From Pseudomonadota bacterium (GTDB lineage: Bacteria; Actinomycetota; Actinomycetes; Actinomycetales; Cellulomonadaceae): DNA of 32,753 nucleotides. Positions 1 to 9,390 of the stretch are shown here, one piece after another; the first letter of the stretch is position 1; each line of letters opens with the position of its first letter. The stretch covers positions 1 through 32,753 of the forward strand of contig JAKBFW010000012.1 of assembly GCA_021833345.1 (NCBI GenBank), in the 5' to 3' direction. Below the pieces are notes generated by a model that was not told the origin of the DNA, made no database searches, and saw only the letters and a list, made by a program, of their open reading frames with translations. A program made the position numbers and the translations under genes.

Positions 1-206
1 CCGTGGTCGGTGTAGAAGGGCGGGTAGATCGTGACCCGCGCCGGCAGCGGCCGACCCAGGATCTTCTCGAACAGCTCGGCCTTGCCCGCCTCGTCCTCGA
101 ACGGCAGGACGTTGAGGCGCGACGTGAACGCGGTCACCTGCGAGACCCTGGCGGCCATCGCCTGGAACTCGGCGCTGTGGATGCGCAGGCGGCGTTCAGC
201 GGTCAT
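1..206 (-). CDS. Sugar O-acetyltransferase (Maa/LacA/NodL type), N-terminal fragment
   Basis: Only the first 68 codons are in the window; the gene runs off the left edge. The visible part reads as the N-terminal maltose-acetyltransferase (Mac) helical domain: a helix starting MTAERRLRIHSAEF, a stretch with FEDEAGKAELFEKILG, then the IYPPFYTDHG segment. The last corresponds to the family's 'PPFxxDYG' entry into the left-handed beta-helix hexapeptide domain, which is missing here. Enzymes of this family move acetyl from acetyl-CoA to a sugar hydroxyl in the cytoplasm. The ATG at 206 is the only plausible start. It lies 65 nt downstream of the SDR stop on the same strand, so the two could be co-transcribed. 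The substrate cannot be told from this fragment. Confidence 0.75.
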   Translation of the reverse strand, partial: MTAERRLRIHSAEFQAMAARVSQVTAFTSRLNVLPFEDEAGKAELFEKILGRPLPARVTIYPPFYTDH

Positions 207-271
207 GCCTCGATCTTTCCAGGTGGGTCGTCGTCGAGCTGGGGACCCGGCTCCCGCAGAGGGGTGACGGA

Positions 272-1168
272 TCAGGCGCGGACGTACGACCCGCTCGCGA
301 GGTCGTCGAGGAGGGTGGGACCGGTGGGTGTCCAGCCGAGCAGCTCCTGGGTGAGGGCGCTGGACGAGGAGAGGTCCATCGCGAAGAACGTGCCGAGGAA
401 GCCGAAGTGGTCGCGGGCGTCCTCGGGAGCGATCGAGGCGACCGGGAGGTCGAGCCCGCGGCCGATGGCCTCGGCGATCTCCTTCGATGACACCGAGCCC
501 TCGCCGACGGCGTGCAGCCGAGCGCCGGCCGGGGCCTGCTCGAGGCCGAGGCGGACCATGCGCGCGGCGTCGGACCGGTGCACGGCCGCCCAGCCCGTGG
601 AGCCGTCGCCGACGTAGCCCGAGACGCCGGTCGCGCGGGCGACCGCGACGAGGATGGCGATGAAGCCGTGGTCGCCGTCGCCGTGCACGGTCGGGGCGAA
701 CCGAAGGCTGATCGACGCCACGCCCTTCTCGAGGTAGTCGAGCGCGAGGTTCTCGGCGCCTCCGCGGGGGGCGTCGGGGCCGCTCCAGGGCACGCGGTCG
801 TTCTCGGTCGACGGGCGTCCCTGCGCGATGCCGGCCACGCCGGACGCCAGCAGGAACCGACGGTTCGACCCGGCCAGCGCGTCGGCGATCGTCTGGACCG
901 CGGCGCGCTCGGCACGGCTCGACTCGGCGGGGTTGGCCCAGTCGTGCTTGTTGGCCAGGTGGATGACCGCGTCGGCGTCTGCCGATCCCGCGCGCAGGCT
1001 GTCGAGGTCGTCGAGGTCGCCGCGCAGGACGGTCGCGCCCCGGGCCTCGAGGGTGGCAGCTGACGCGTCGGAACGCGCGAGCCCGGTGACGTCGTGGCCG
1101 GCGCCGAGGAGCTCGTCGACGGTGGCGGAACCGATCCAGCCGGATGCTCCGGTGACGAAGACGCGCAT
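272..1168 (-). CDS. NAD(P)-dependent SDR-family oxidoreductase (NAD-epimerase-like)
   Basis: A 298-residue protein with an N-terminal Rossmann fold: the nucleotide-binding motif GASGWIG lies at residues 7-13, and a DLDDLDSL adenine-ring contact and VIHLA strand follow. The usual SDR YxxxK pair is not evident. The equivalent region reads ENLALDYLEKGV, as in 'atypical' SDR proteins, so catalysis or substrate cannot be assigned. The ATG at 1168 has a strong Shine-Dalgarno (GAAGGAG) 6-7 nt upstream. It is divergent from a TetR gene, and the intergenic region carries repeated palindromes, so it is the likely target of that regulator. SDR/TetR pairs of this layout often handle small toxic carbonyl or quinone compounds, but that is inference. 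Confidence 0.85.
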   Translation of the reverse strand: MRVFVTGASGWIGSATVDELLGAGHDVTGLARSDASAATLEARGATVLRGDLDDLDSLRAGSADADAVIHLANKHDWANPAESSRAERAAVQTIADALAGSNRRFLLASGVAGIAQGRPSTENDRVPWSGPDAPRGGAENLALDYLEKGVASISLRFAPTVHGDGDHGFIAILVAVARATGVSGYVGDGSTGWAAVHRSDAARMVRLGLEQAPAGARLHAVGEGSVSSKEIAEAIGRGLDLPVASIAPEDARDHFGFLGTFFAMDLSSSSALTQELLGWTPTGPTLLDDLASGSYVRA

Positions 1169-1205
1169 GGGTGATCTCCTTCGAGGGTGGGTCGACTCGC
1201 CGACC

Positions 1206-1262
1206 GCTGACGTCAGCCGCTGATGTCAGTGACTGTTGTCAGCGTACGACTGATTTCAGTCG
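1206..1262. promoter_or_regulatory. Cluster of four CTGA-NN-TCAG palindromes, likely TetR operators
   Basis: Four copies of a 12-bp dyad lie between the divergent SDR and TetR genes: 1206-1217 gctgacgtcagc (perfect), 1219-1230 gctgatgtcagt, 1232-1243 actgttgtcagc, and 1249-1260 actgatttcagt. The last extends to a perfect 16-bp palindrome at 1247-1262. The first three start exactly 13 bp apart; the fourth is 17 bp on. A further half-site (ctgtca) lies at 1263-1268. The position suits repression of both genes by the adjacent TetR protein. Confidence 0.7.
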
Positions 1263-1285
1263 CTGTCATCACTAGGATGGTCGAC

Positions 1286-1858
1286 ATGGTCCGATGGGAG
1301 CCCGGTGCGCGGGAGCGGCTGCAGGCGGCGGCGCTCGAGCTCTACGCCGCGCGCGGGTTCGAGCAGACCACGGCGGCCGACGTCGCCGAGTCGGTCGGCC
1401 TGACGGAGCGCACGTTCTTCCGGTACTTCGCCGACAAGCGCGAGGTGCTCTTCGACGGGCAGGACCGCTTCGAGCAGGCATTCCTCGACGGGGTCGCCGC
1501 CGCGGCCGACGGCGCCTCGGCGATCGACACGGTGACGGCCGCGCTGCGGCACGCGTCGGCGTTCTTCCCCGACGAGCGTCGGCCGTGGTCGCGCCAGCGG
1601 CAGGCCGTGATCTCCGCGAACCCGGGGCTGCAGGAGCGCGAGCTCCTCAAGATGGCTGCGCTCGCCGAGGCCGTCGCGGGTGCGCTGCGAGAGCGTGGCC
1701 TGGTCGAGCCCCAGGCGAGCCTGGCCGCGCACGCGTGCGTCACCGTGTTCGGCGTCGCCTTCCGGCAGTGGATCGCCGTGGGGGAGGAGCGCTCGCTGCC
1801 GGACATCGCGCGCGGCGTCCTGGACGAGCTGCGGGTGCTCACAGGCTCCGCACCCTGA
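1286..1858 (+). CDS. TetR/AcrR-family transcriptional regulator
   Basis: About 190 residues. The N-terminal TetR DNA-binding domain is clear: a helix with RERLQAAALELYAARGFEQTT, then the helix-turn-helix AADVAESVGLTERTFFRYFADKREVLF. The C-terminal helical ligand domain is divergent, as usual, so the ligand is unknown. The reading frame is open back to an ATG at 1223, but that codon lies inside an operator palindrome and the extra residues do not look like the family. I prefer the ATG at 1286: a TAGGAT -10-like hexamer (1273-1278) lies 7 nt before it, the usual arrangement for leaderless actinobacterial genes, and AGGA at 1274 could alternatively serve as a ribosome site. ATG 1277 is another option. 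It probably represses itself and the divergent SDR gene. Confidence 0.9.
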   Translation: MVRWEPGARERLQAAALELYAARGFEQTTAADVAESVGLTERTFFRYFADKREVLFDGQDRFEQAFLDGVAAAADGASAIDTVTAALRHASAFFPDERRPWSRQRQAVISANPGLQERELLKMAALAEAVAGALRERGLVEPQASLAAHACVTVFGVAFRQWIAVGEERSLPDIARGVLDELRVLTGSAP

Positions 1859-1891
1859 CGCGCTCGGGTGCCGACGGCGCGGCGGTCCCTG

Positions 1892-2650
1892 TCAGGCGAT
1901 CCTGCGCCGGTAGGCGGCCATGGCGACGACGTACGCGACGACGAGGATGCCGACGCACCAGGCGAGCGGGACCCCGACGCTGCCGACCGGCCGTCCGGCC
2001 AGCAGGTCCTGTATCGCGTTGACGATCGGCGTGATCGGCTGGTGCTCGGCGAAGGCGCGCACGGGCGCCGGCATGGTGGCGGTGGGGACGAACGCGGAGC
2101 TGACGAACGGCAGGAAGACGAGGGGGTAGGAGAACGCGCTCGCACCGTCCACGGACGAGGCGGTGAGGCCGGCGATGACCGCGAGCCAGGTGAGCGCGAG
2201 CGTGAACAGGGCCAGGATCCCGGCGACGGCGAGCCAGGACAGCAGGCTGGCCGAGGAACGGAACCCCATCACGAGGGCCACCAGCACGATGATCACGACG
2301 GTGATCATGTTGGCGACCAACGAGGTCAGCACGTGCGCCCACAGCACGGATGATCGGGCGATCGGCATGGAGTGGAACCGCTCGAAGACCCCGCTGGTCA
2401 TGTCGGTGAAGAGCCGGAGCGCGGTGTAGGCGATGCCGGAGGCGATCGCGATCAGCATGATGCCCGGCAACAGGTAGGTGACGTAGCTGCCGGTCCCGGT
2501 CCGGATCGCACCACCGAACACGTACACGAACAGCAGCATCATGGCGATCGGCGTGATCGCGGTCGTGATGATCGTGTCCGGGCTGCGGGTGATGTGGCGC
2601 AGGGAACGGCCCAGCAGGACGGCCGTGTCCTCGACGGCGTGCGCGCTCAT
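1892..2650 (-). CDS. ABC-2 type exporter permease (DrrB-like)
   Basis: A 252-residue membrane protein with about six hydrophobic segments, including TIITTAITPIAMMLLFVYVF, YLLPGIMLIAIASGIAYTAL, MITVVIIVLVALVMGF and a C-terminal WCVGILVVAYVVAMAAY. It also has the family's cytoplasmic loop RLFTDMTSGVFERFHSMPI between segments 2 and 3. This matches the ABC-2/DrrB daunorubicin-resistance permease family, which works as a dimer with a separate ATPase to expel drugs or lipids across the membrane. Its ATG overlaps the stop of the ATPase gene (ATGA at 2647-2650), so the two are translationally coupled. The substrate is unknown. It ends convergently with the TetR gene, 33 nt apart. Confidence 0.9.
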   Translation of the reverse strand: MSAHAVEDTAVLLGRSLRHITRSPDTIITTAITPIAMMLLFVYVFGGAIRTGTGSYVTYLLPGIMLIAIASGIAYTALRLFTDMTSGVFERFHSMPIARSSVLWAHVLTSLVANMITVVIIVLVALVMGFRSSASLLSWLAVAGILALFTLALTWLAVIAGLTASSVDGASAFSYPLVFLPFVSSAFVPTATMPAPVRAFAEHQPITPIVNAIQDLLAGRPVGSVGVPLAWCVGILVVAYVVAMAAYRRRIA

Positions 2651-3456
2651 GACCGGTGCTCTCCTGACTCGGGGGTGCTGGTGCCGCCGACCACGGCGAG
2701 GAAGATCTCCTCCAACGTCGGCTGCTTCTCGACGTACTCGACCGTCGCCGGTGGCAGCAGTCGCATGAGCTCGGCGAGGGTGCCGTCCGCGATGATGCGC
2801 CCCTGATGGAGGATGGCGATCCGATCCGCGAGCTGCTCGGCCTCGTCGAGGTGCTGCGTGGTGAGCAGGACGGTGGTGCCCTGCCTGGCGAGCTCCCGGA
2901 TGACGCGCCAGACCTCGAGGCGCCCCTCGGGGTCGAGCCCGGTGGTCGGCTCGTCGAGGAAGATGACCGACGGTTGCCCGATCAGGCTCATGGCGATGTC
3001 CAGGCGACGACGCATCCCGCCCGAGTAGGTCGAGACCCGACGCGGCCCTGCGTCGGTGAGGGCGAAGCGGGCGAGCAGCTCGTCTGCCACACGCCCCGGG
3101 TCGGCGAGGTGCCGCAGCCTCGCGACCAGCACCAGGTTCTCCCGACCGGTGAGGATCTCGTCGACGGCGGCGAACTGTCCGGTGAGGCTGATGGACTCCC
3201 GGACACGTGGCGCCTGGGTCGCGAGGTCGAAGCCGTCCACGGTGGCCGAGCCGGCGTCCGGTCGCAGCAGCGTGCAGAGGATCCTGACCAGCGTGGTCTT
3301 GCCTGCCCCGTTCGAGCCGAGCAGCGCGACGATGCTGCCCCGCGCCACGTCGAAGCTCACGCCGCGCAGGACGGCGAGGTCCTGGTAGGACTTCTCGATG
3401 TCCCGCACGCGGATCGCGGGGTCGCGATCCCGCGCCGCCCGTAGGTCGTCGTTCAT
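2647..3456 (-). CDS. ABC exporter ATP-binding protein (DrrA-like)
   Basis: A 269-residue ATPase. Walker A GSNGAGKT is at about residues 48-55, the Q-loop at LTGQFAAVDE, the signature YSGGMRRR at 144-151, Walker B VIFLDEP at 164-170 and the H-loop histidine in TTQHLDEAE near 202. The FAAVDEILTGRENL segment and the C-terminal tail ending in LEEIFLAVVGG are typical of the DrrA subfamily of drug and antibiotic exporters. I chose the ATG at 3456; a GTG at 3507 would add 17 residues that are not part of the fold. It powers the permease encoded immediately downstream and probably belongs to an operon with the DUF4097 and ribbon-helix-helix genes upstream. Confidence 0.92.
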   Translation of the reverse strand: MNDDLRAARDRDPAIRVRDIEKSYQDLAVLRGVSFDVARGSIVALLGSNGAGKTTLVRILCTLLRPDAGSATVDGFDLATQAPRVRESISLTGQFAAVDEILTGRENLVLVARLRHLADPGRVADELLARFALTDAGPRRVSTYSGGMRRRLDIAMSLIGQPSVIFLDEPTTGLDPEGRLEVWRVIRELARQGTTVLLTTQHLDEAEQLADRIAILHQGRIIADGTLAELMRLLPPATVEYVEKQPTLEEIFLAVVGGTSTPESGEHRS

Positions 3457-3511
3457 CTCGTCCGTCGGTCCCTTCTCCGCGGCCCTTCTGGTCGCGTCTG
3501 GTCGCACGGGC

Positions 3512-4363
3512 TCATCGCGCGTGCTGGACGGTGATGTCGCTGTACTGGGTGCGCGCTCGGACGGCGACGGTCTGCTCGGACCCGTCGGGGGCGTGCTCGC
3601 CGTCGAGCTGGTTGCGCACGTGGCCGCCTGTCGTGGACAGGTCGAGCCACGCGGCCACGCCGCGCCGGACGCCGATCGTGACCTGCCCGTAGCCGCTCTC
3701 GACGTGGACGGCGCCGCTGGAGACCTCGTCGAGCCGGATGCTGCCGTAGGCGGTCTTCGCCGTGACGCCGGAGCGCGCCCTCGCGACCTCGAGGTCGCCG
3801 TAGGCGAGCTTGGCCTCGAGATCGCCTCCCGACTCCCCGATCTGGACGGAGCCGTGGGACGCCTTGAGGATCGAGTCGCCGGCGATCGCGCCGACCCGGA
3901 TCTGACCGTGGTCGGCCGTGATCTCGAGCGCGCCCTCGGCGGCCCCGACGGTCACGTTGCCGTGCCCGGCGCGCAGCCACAGGTCGCCGGTGGTGTCGAG
4001 GTCCACCGGGCCCGTCGAGCTCTTGACACGGGTGGCGCCGAGGTGGCCGACGGTCCGGACGCCGCCGACCGAGATCTCGCCCGTGAAGCGGGACCCGGAC
4101 GGGAGCTCGACCGTGACGTCGACCGACTCGGTCGGGCCGATCCAGCTGAAGCGGGGCCGAGGGCCGGTGATGGTGAGTCGCCGGCCGTCGAAGTCGACCT
4201 GGGTCTCCTCCGCGCCGCGACGGTCGACCGTCTTCGCCGGGTTCGTGGGCGAGACGGTGACGACCGTGTCGCTGCGGTCGGTGGCGATGACCTCGATCGC
4301 CCCGACCGGCAGGTCGACGGCGAGGTCGATGGGGTCCGGGGTGTCGTATCTGGGCATGCTCAT
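3512..4363 (-). CDS. DUF4097-family beta-strand-repeat protein
   Basis: A 283-residue protein made of short repeated beta strands with alternating small and polar residues (for example GDLWLRAGHGNVTVGAAEG, GDLEVARARSGVTAKTAYGS, AVHVESGYGQVTIGVR). This is the DUF4097 'adhesin-like' beta-helix pattern. I see no signal peptide or membrane anchor, so this version is probably cytoplasmic. The ATG at 4363 has GAGAGG 5 nt upstream; a second ATG at 4357 is possible. The biochemical role of DUF4097 is not established. In actinobacteria it is often encoded between a small DNA-binding protein and a DrrAB exporter, as here, which suggests an accessory or sensory role for that exporter (inference). Confidence 0.85.
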   Translation of the reverse strand: MSMPRYDTPDPIDLAVDLPVGAIEVIATDRSDTVVTVSPTNPAKTVDRRGAEETQVDFDGRRLTITGPRPRFSWIGPTESVDVTVELPSGSRFTGEISVGGVRTVGHLGATRVKSSTGPVDLDTTGDLWLRAGHGNVTVGAAEGALEITADHGQIRVGAIAGDSILKASHGSVQIGESGGDLEAKLAYGDLEVARARSGVTAKTAYGSIRLDEVSSGAVHVESGYGQVTIGVRRGVAAWLDLSTTGGHVRNQLDGEHAPDGSEQTVAVRARTQYSDITVQHAR

Positions 4364-4437
4364 GCCCGCCTCTCGCTCGGTGTGCTCGTCCGGCCCCGCG
4401 GGTTCGCGTGGCGGGTGGAAGTCGGGGTGCGGGCGGG

Positions 4438-4923
4438 TCAGCGCGCCCAGCCCACGAAGCTGTCGCCCGTGCGCCGCGTGCGCTGGCCCGATCGTCGTTG
4501 CTTGGGTTGGAGGGCGGCGGCGACCGCACGCACGAGCCAGGCGTTGACGGACAGACCGTCGGCCGCTGCCGCCTCGTCGACCCGTGCCTTGAGGGCGTCG
4601 GGGAGGCGGAGCGTCGTACGGGAGGTGCTCGCGTCGTCGAGGTCGACGGAGGCGGGCCGCTCGTCGGCGTCGGGCTCCGCGCCGGGCTGGGTGACGACGA
4701 ACTCGATCTCCCGACCGCGCAGCCGCAGGTCGACCGAGCCCGGGGCGAGGTCGCGGGTGATCTCGCCGACCGCGGCGGACAGGACGTCGAGCAGCACGAG
4801 CCGCGTCGCGGCGTCGAGTGCCGCGGTGAGCCGCTCCGCGACGGCCCGGGTGTCCGCCGTGCCGTTGTCCGCGGCACGCACCAGCTGGCGTTGAAGGTCG
4901 CTCACATACTGCTCGAGTTCCAT
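4438..4923 (-). CDS. Ribbon-helix-helix (HicB/Arc-like) regulator
   Basis: A 161-residue protein. Residues 1-60 are helical (MELEQYVSDLQRQLVRAAD...), a short beta segment LRLRGREIEFVV follows near 66-77, and residues 102-138 form a ribbon-helix-helix: the strand RTTLRLPDALKARVDEAAAADG, then the helix LSVNAWLVRAVAAAL. RHH proteins of this type (HicB/CopG/Arc) bind DNA as dimers through the paired strands. No HicA-type toxin is next to it, so it is more likely the operon's own regulator than an antitoxin. The frame is open back to an ATG at 4953, but that start lies inside a perfect inverted repeat; the ATG at 4923 gives the natural beginning. It is the first gene of the DUF4097/ABC operon. Confidence 0.8.
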   Translation of the reverse strand: MELEQYVSDLQRQLVRAADNGTADTRAVAERLTAALDAATRLVLLDVLSAAVGEITRDLAPGSVDLRLRGREIEFVVTQPGAEPDADERPASVDLDDASTSRTTLRLPDALKARVDEAAAADGLSVNAWLVRAVAAALQPKQRRSGQRTRRTGDSFVGWAR

Positions 4924-4932
4924 GGCGTCAGC

Positions 4933-4974
4933 ATGACACCACAGTGGTGTCATCGCAAGTGATCATGGTGTCGC
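4933..4974. promoter_or_regulatory. Perfect inverted repeat and downstream half-site, probable RHH operator
   Basis: Positions 4933-4941 (atgacacca) and 4945-4953 (tggtgtcat) are perfect 9-bp inverted arms around a 3-nt centre. A near-copy of the right arm, tggtgtcgc, lies at 4966-4974, exactly 21 bp (two helical turns) after the first. This sits just before the start codon of the ribbon-helix-helix gene, in the divergent gap shared with the AraC gene, so autorepression and possibly control of the AraC side are likely. Confidence 0.65.
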
Positions 4975-5065
4975 GCAGTGTCGCGACGGTGCCACTCGTC
5001 CTCGGCAGCTGGACGAGTCCGCGCAGCCCTGGGCGCACCCAGCCGGGCGTGGCACGATCGCGTAG

Positions 5066-5515
5066 ATGACCGGCACCCCCGCCACGGAGCAGCGACTGCG
5101 CGACCTCGCGCGGCTGCGGCGCGTCCGCGACCGGATCGACCGGGACTACGCGCAGCCGCTCGACGTCGAGGCCCTCGCGCGCGGCGTGCACCTGTCGGCC
5201 GGGCACCTCAGCCGTGAGTTCCGCCTCGCCTACGGCGAACCGCCGTACGCGTACCTCATGACGCGGCGCATCGAGCGGGCGATGGCGCTGCTGCGGCGCG
5301 GGGACCTCAGTGTCACCGAGGTCTGCTTCGCCGTCGGCTGCTCGTCGCTGGGCACCTTCAGCACGCGGTTCACCGAGCTGGTCGGCGTGCCGCCGAGCAC
5401 CTACCGGCGTGACGCGGCGGGCGCCTGGGCGGGGCTGCCGTCGTGCGTGGTCAAGCACGTCACCCGACCGGTCAGGAATCGAGAAGCGTCGAGCTCCGGA
5501 CCGCGGCTAGCGTGA
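5066..5515 (+). CDS. AraC-family regulator, DNA-binding domain only
   Basis: About 149 residues. The AraC/XylS double helix-turn-helix domain fills roughly residues 18-118: LDVEALARGVHLSAGHLSREFRLA forms the first helix-turn-helix and LSVTEVCFAVGCSSLGTFSTRFTELVGVPPSTYRR the second. There is no separate ligand-binding domain, unlike full-length AraC proteins of about 300 residues, so it may sense by abundance, as SoxS/MarA-type short regulators do. It is followed immediately by a VOC-fold protein gene; the AraC-VOC pairing is common in actinobacteria. The C-terminal 30 residues are unconserved. The ATG at 5066 lacks a clear ribosome site. Confidence 0.9.
   Translation: MTGTPATEQRLRDLARLRRVRDRIDRDYAQPLDVEALARGVHLSAGHLSREFRLAYGEPPYAYLMTRRIERAMALLRRGDLSVTEVCFAVGCSSLGTFSTRFTELVGVPPSTYRRDAAGAWAGLPSCVVKHVTRPVRNREASSSGPRLA
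5508..5513 (+). promoter_or_regulatory. -10 element of a probable leaderless promoter for the VOC gene
   Basis: TAGCGT at 5508-5513 fits the actinobacterial TANNNT -10 pattern and is followed by exactly 7 nt before the ATG at 5521. No Shine-Dalgarno is present. It overlaps the end of the AraC gene, so the VOC gene could be transcribed on its own as a leaderless mRNA. No convincing -35 is seen. Confidence 0.4.
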
Positions 5516-5520
5516 CCGTC

Positions 5521-5931
5521 ATGGACCTCACCATTCTCACCACGTTCCTCCCGCAGGACGACCCGGACGCCGCGCTGGCGTTCTATCGCGACACCCTCGG
5601 CTTCGAGGTGCGCAACGACGTCGGCTACGGCGGCATGCGCTGGATCACCGTCGGTCCCGCAGGGCAGCCCGGGACGTCGATCGTGCTGTCCCCGCCGGCC
5701 GTCGGCCCGGGCATCACCGACGACGAGCGCCGGACCATCACCGAGATGATGGCCAAGGGCACCTACGGCATCATCACCTTCGCCACGTCCGACCTCGACG
5801 CGACCTTCGCCGAGCTGCAGGCCGCCGGCGTCGACGTCGTCCAGGAGCCGGTCGAGCAGCCCTACGGGGTGCGTGACTGCGCGGTCCGGGATCCTGCCGG
5901 CAACCTGATCCGCATCAACGAGCTCCGCTGA
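5521..5931 (+). CDS. VOC-superfamily (glyoxalase/bleomycin-resistance fold) protein
   Basis: 136 residues with the paired beta-alpha-beta-beta-beta modules of the vicinal oxygen chelate fold: TFLPQDDPDAALAFYRDTLGFEVRND in the first half and FATSDLDATFAELQAAGVDVVQEP...DCAVRDPAGNLIRINE in the second. Family members bind a metal and act as glyoxalases, dioxygenases, thiol transferases or drug-binding resistance proteins; the sequence alone does not say which. The start at 5521 gives a normal family beginning, whereas upstream codons in frame overlap the AraC gene. It is probably controlled by the preceding AraC protein. Its neighbour UvrA-like gene may be co-transcribed, which fits protection from a DNA-damaging compound (inference). 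Confidence 0.9.
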   Translation: MDLTILTTFLPQDDPDAALAFYRDTLGFEVRNDVGYGGMRWITVGPAGQPGTSIVLSPPAVGPGITDDERRTITEMMAKGTYGIITFATSDLDATFAELQAAGVDVVQEPVEQPYGVRDCAVRDPAGNLIRINELR

Positions 5932-5968
5932 CCGGCCCGGCCGGCGCGTGGACGACGACAGGACGGGC

Positions 5969-8350
<2,382 letters not shown>

Positions 8351-8359
8351 TCGAGGTCG

Positions 8360-8404
8360 CCGGGGCGCCCCTCCGGACGCGTGACGGACGGGCCGTCGCC
8401 CCGG
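8360..8404. terminator. Candidate bidirectional terminator between convergent genes
   Basis: Arms ccggggcg (8360-8367) and cgccccgg (8397-8404) are perfectly complementary over 8 bp around a 29-nt loop. They lie between the ends of the UvrA-like gene (plus) and the dioxygenase gene (minus). There is no T-tract on either strand and the loop is long, so this is tentative. Confidence 0.35.
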
Positions 8405-8420
8405 ATCGGCGGCGGGTCGG

Positions 8421-9299
8421 TCAGGCGACCTGGACCGAGCGGATCGAGTTGCCGAGCCAGAAGCGCTCGATCGCGGTGGTCACCGGCGCCTCGGGGTCGG
8501 TGGCCGTGCCGAGGGTGAGCAGCAGCGGCACGTAGTGGTCGGCGGTCACGTGCGCGACGGCGGCGCCCGGGGCCTTCGCGCGGTAGTCGGTCAGGGCGTC
8601 GACGTCGCCGCGGGCGAGCGCGTCGGCGGCCCACTGGTCGAAGGCGCGGTTGTGCCCGACCAAGGAGGGCTCGCTGAACACCGCAAAGCTGTGGGTCATG
8701 AAGCCCGAGCCGATCACGAGGATCCCCTCGTCGCGCAGCGGGCGCAGGCGCTCACCGAGGGCGAACAGGGCCTGCGGGTCGAGCGAGGGCATGCTCACCT
8801 GGACCACGGGCACGTCGGCGGCCGGGTACATGGCCATCAGCGGGATGAAGGCCCCGTGGTCGAGGCCGCGGCCGGTGTGCTGGTGCAGCGGGGTGGTGGT
8901 GCCCAGCGTCGCGGCGAGGCGCTGGGCCAGCCGGGTCGCGTCCGGGGTCGGGTAGCGCAGGGTGTAGTACCGCGGGTGGAAGCCGCCGAAGTCGTAGTAC
9001 AGCGGCGTGCCGGCGGCGCTCGCCGAGATCGCCACGGGGGCGTTCTCCCAGTGCGCCGAGACCACGACGATCCCGCATGGCTTGGGCATGGTCTGGGACC
9101 AGGCGAAGAGGTCGTCGAGCCACTGCGCGTCGTCGAGGACCGGCGGGGCGCCGTGGCTGAGGAAGAGCGCGGGCAGCCTCCCGTCGGTCGTGTCCCACGC
9201 GCGGTGCGCGCGGGCCTGCGGCAGGACCCGCGCGAGCAGGTCGTCGTAGGCTCCGGCCGGGACGGCGGGGTCGAACGGGTCCGGGACGGTGCCGGTCAT
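8421..9299 (-). CDS. LigB/DODA-type extradiol ring-cleavage dioxygenase
   Basis: 292 residues. The [11 protein letters not shown] motif (His near 49), the VVVSAHWE motif (His near 83), [15 protein letters not shown] (His near 148) and a late [11 protein letters not shown] match the class III extradiol dioxygenase family that includes YgiD and plant DOPA dioxygenase. These enzymes open catechol rings using a mononuclear metal bound by histidines. The natural substrate is unknown. The protein is about 20-30 residues longer at the N-terminus than typical YgiD. The ATG at 9299 has AAGGAGAG a few bases upstream. It lies 91 nt downstream of a quinone-oxidoreductase-like gene on the same strand and is probably in that MarR-controlled unit, which would fit handling of quinones and catechols. 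Confidence 0.88.
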   Translation of the reverse strand: MTGTVPDPFDPAVPAGAYDDLLARVLPQARAHRAWDTTDGRLPALFLSHGAPPVLDDAQWLDDLFAWSQTMPKPCGIVVVSAHWENAPVAISASAAGTPLYYDFGGFHPRYYTLRYPTPDATRLAQRLAATLGTTTPLHQHTGRGLDHGAFIPLMAMYPAADVPVVQVSMPSLDPQALFALGERLRPLRDEGILVIGSGFMTHSFAVFSEPSLVGHNRAFDQWAADALARGDVDALTDYRAKAPGAAVAHVTADHYVPLLLTLGTATDPEAPVTTAIERFWLGNSIRSVQVA

Positions 9300-9390
9300 G
9301 GTGGGTGCTCTCCTTCGGGGTGAGGGGTGACGGTCGGGACGGGGGCGGTCGAGAGCCGAGCCGCGCGCGGCAGCGAGCCGCGCGCGAGTC

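Noticed and set aside
1223-1285. N-terminal extension of the TetR protein from ATG 1223
   Set aside because: The extra residues (MSVTVVSVRLISVAVITR...) come from translating the operator repeats and do not fit the family's start.
4438-4953. HicAB toxin-antitoxin system
   Set aside because: Only an RHH (HicB-like) domain is found. There is no small HicA-type RNA-binding toxin in either direction, and the neighbours are DUF4097 and an ABC exporter.
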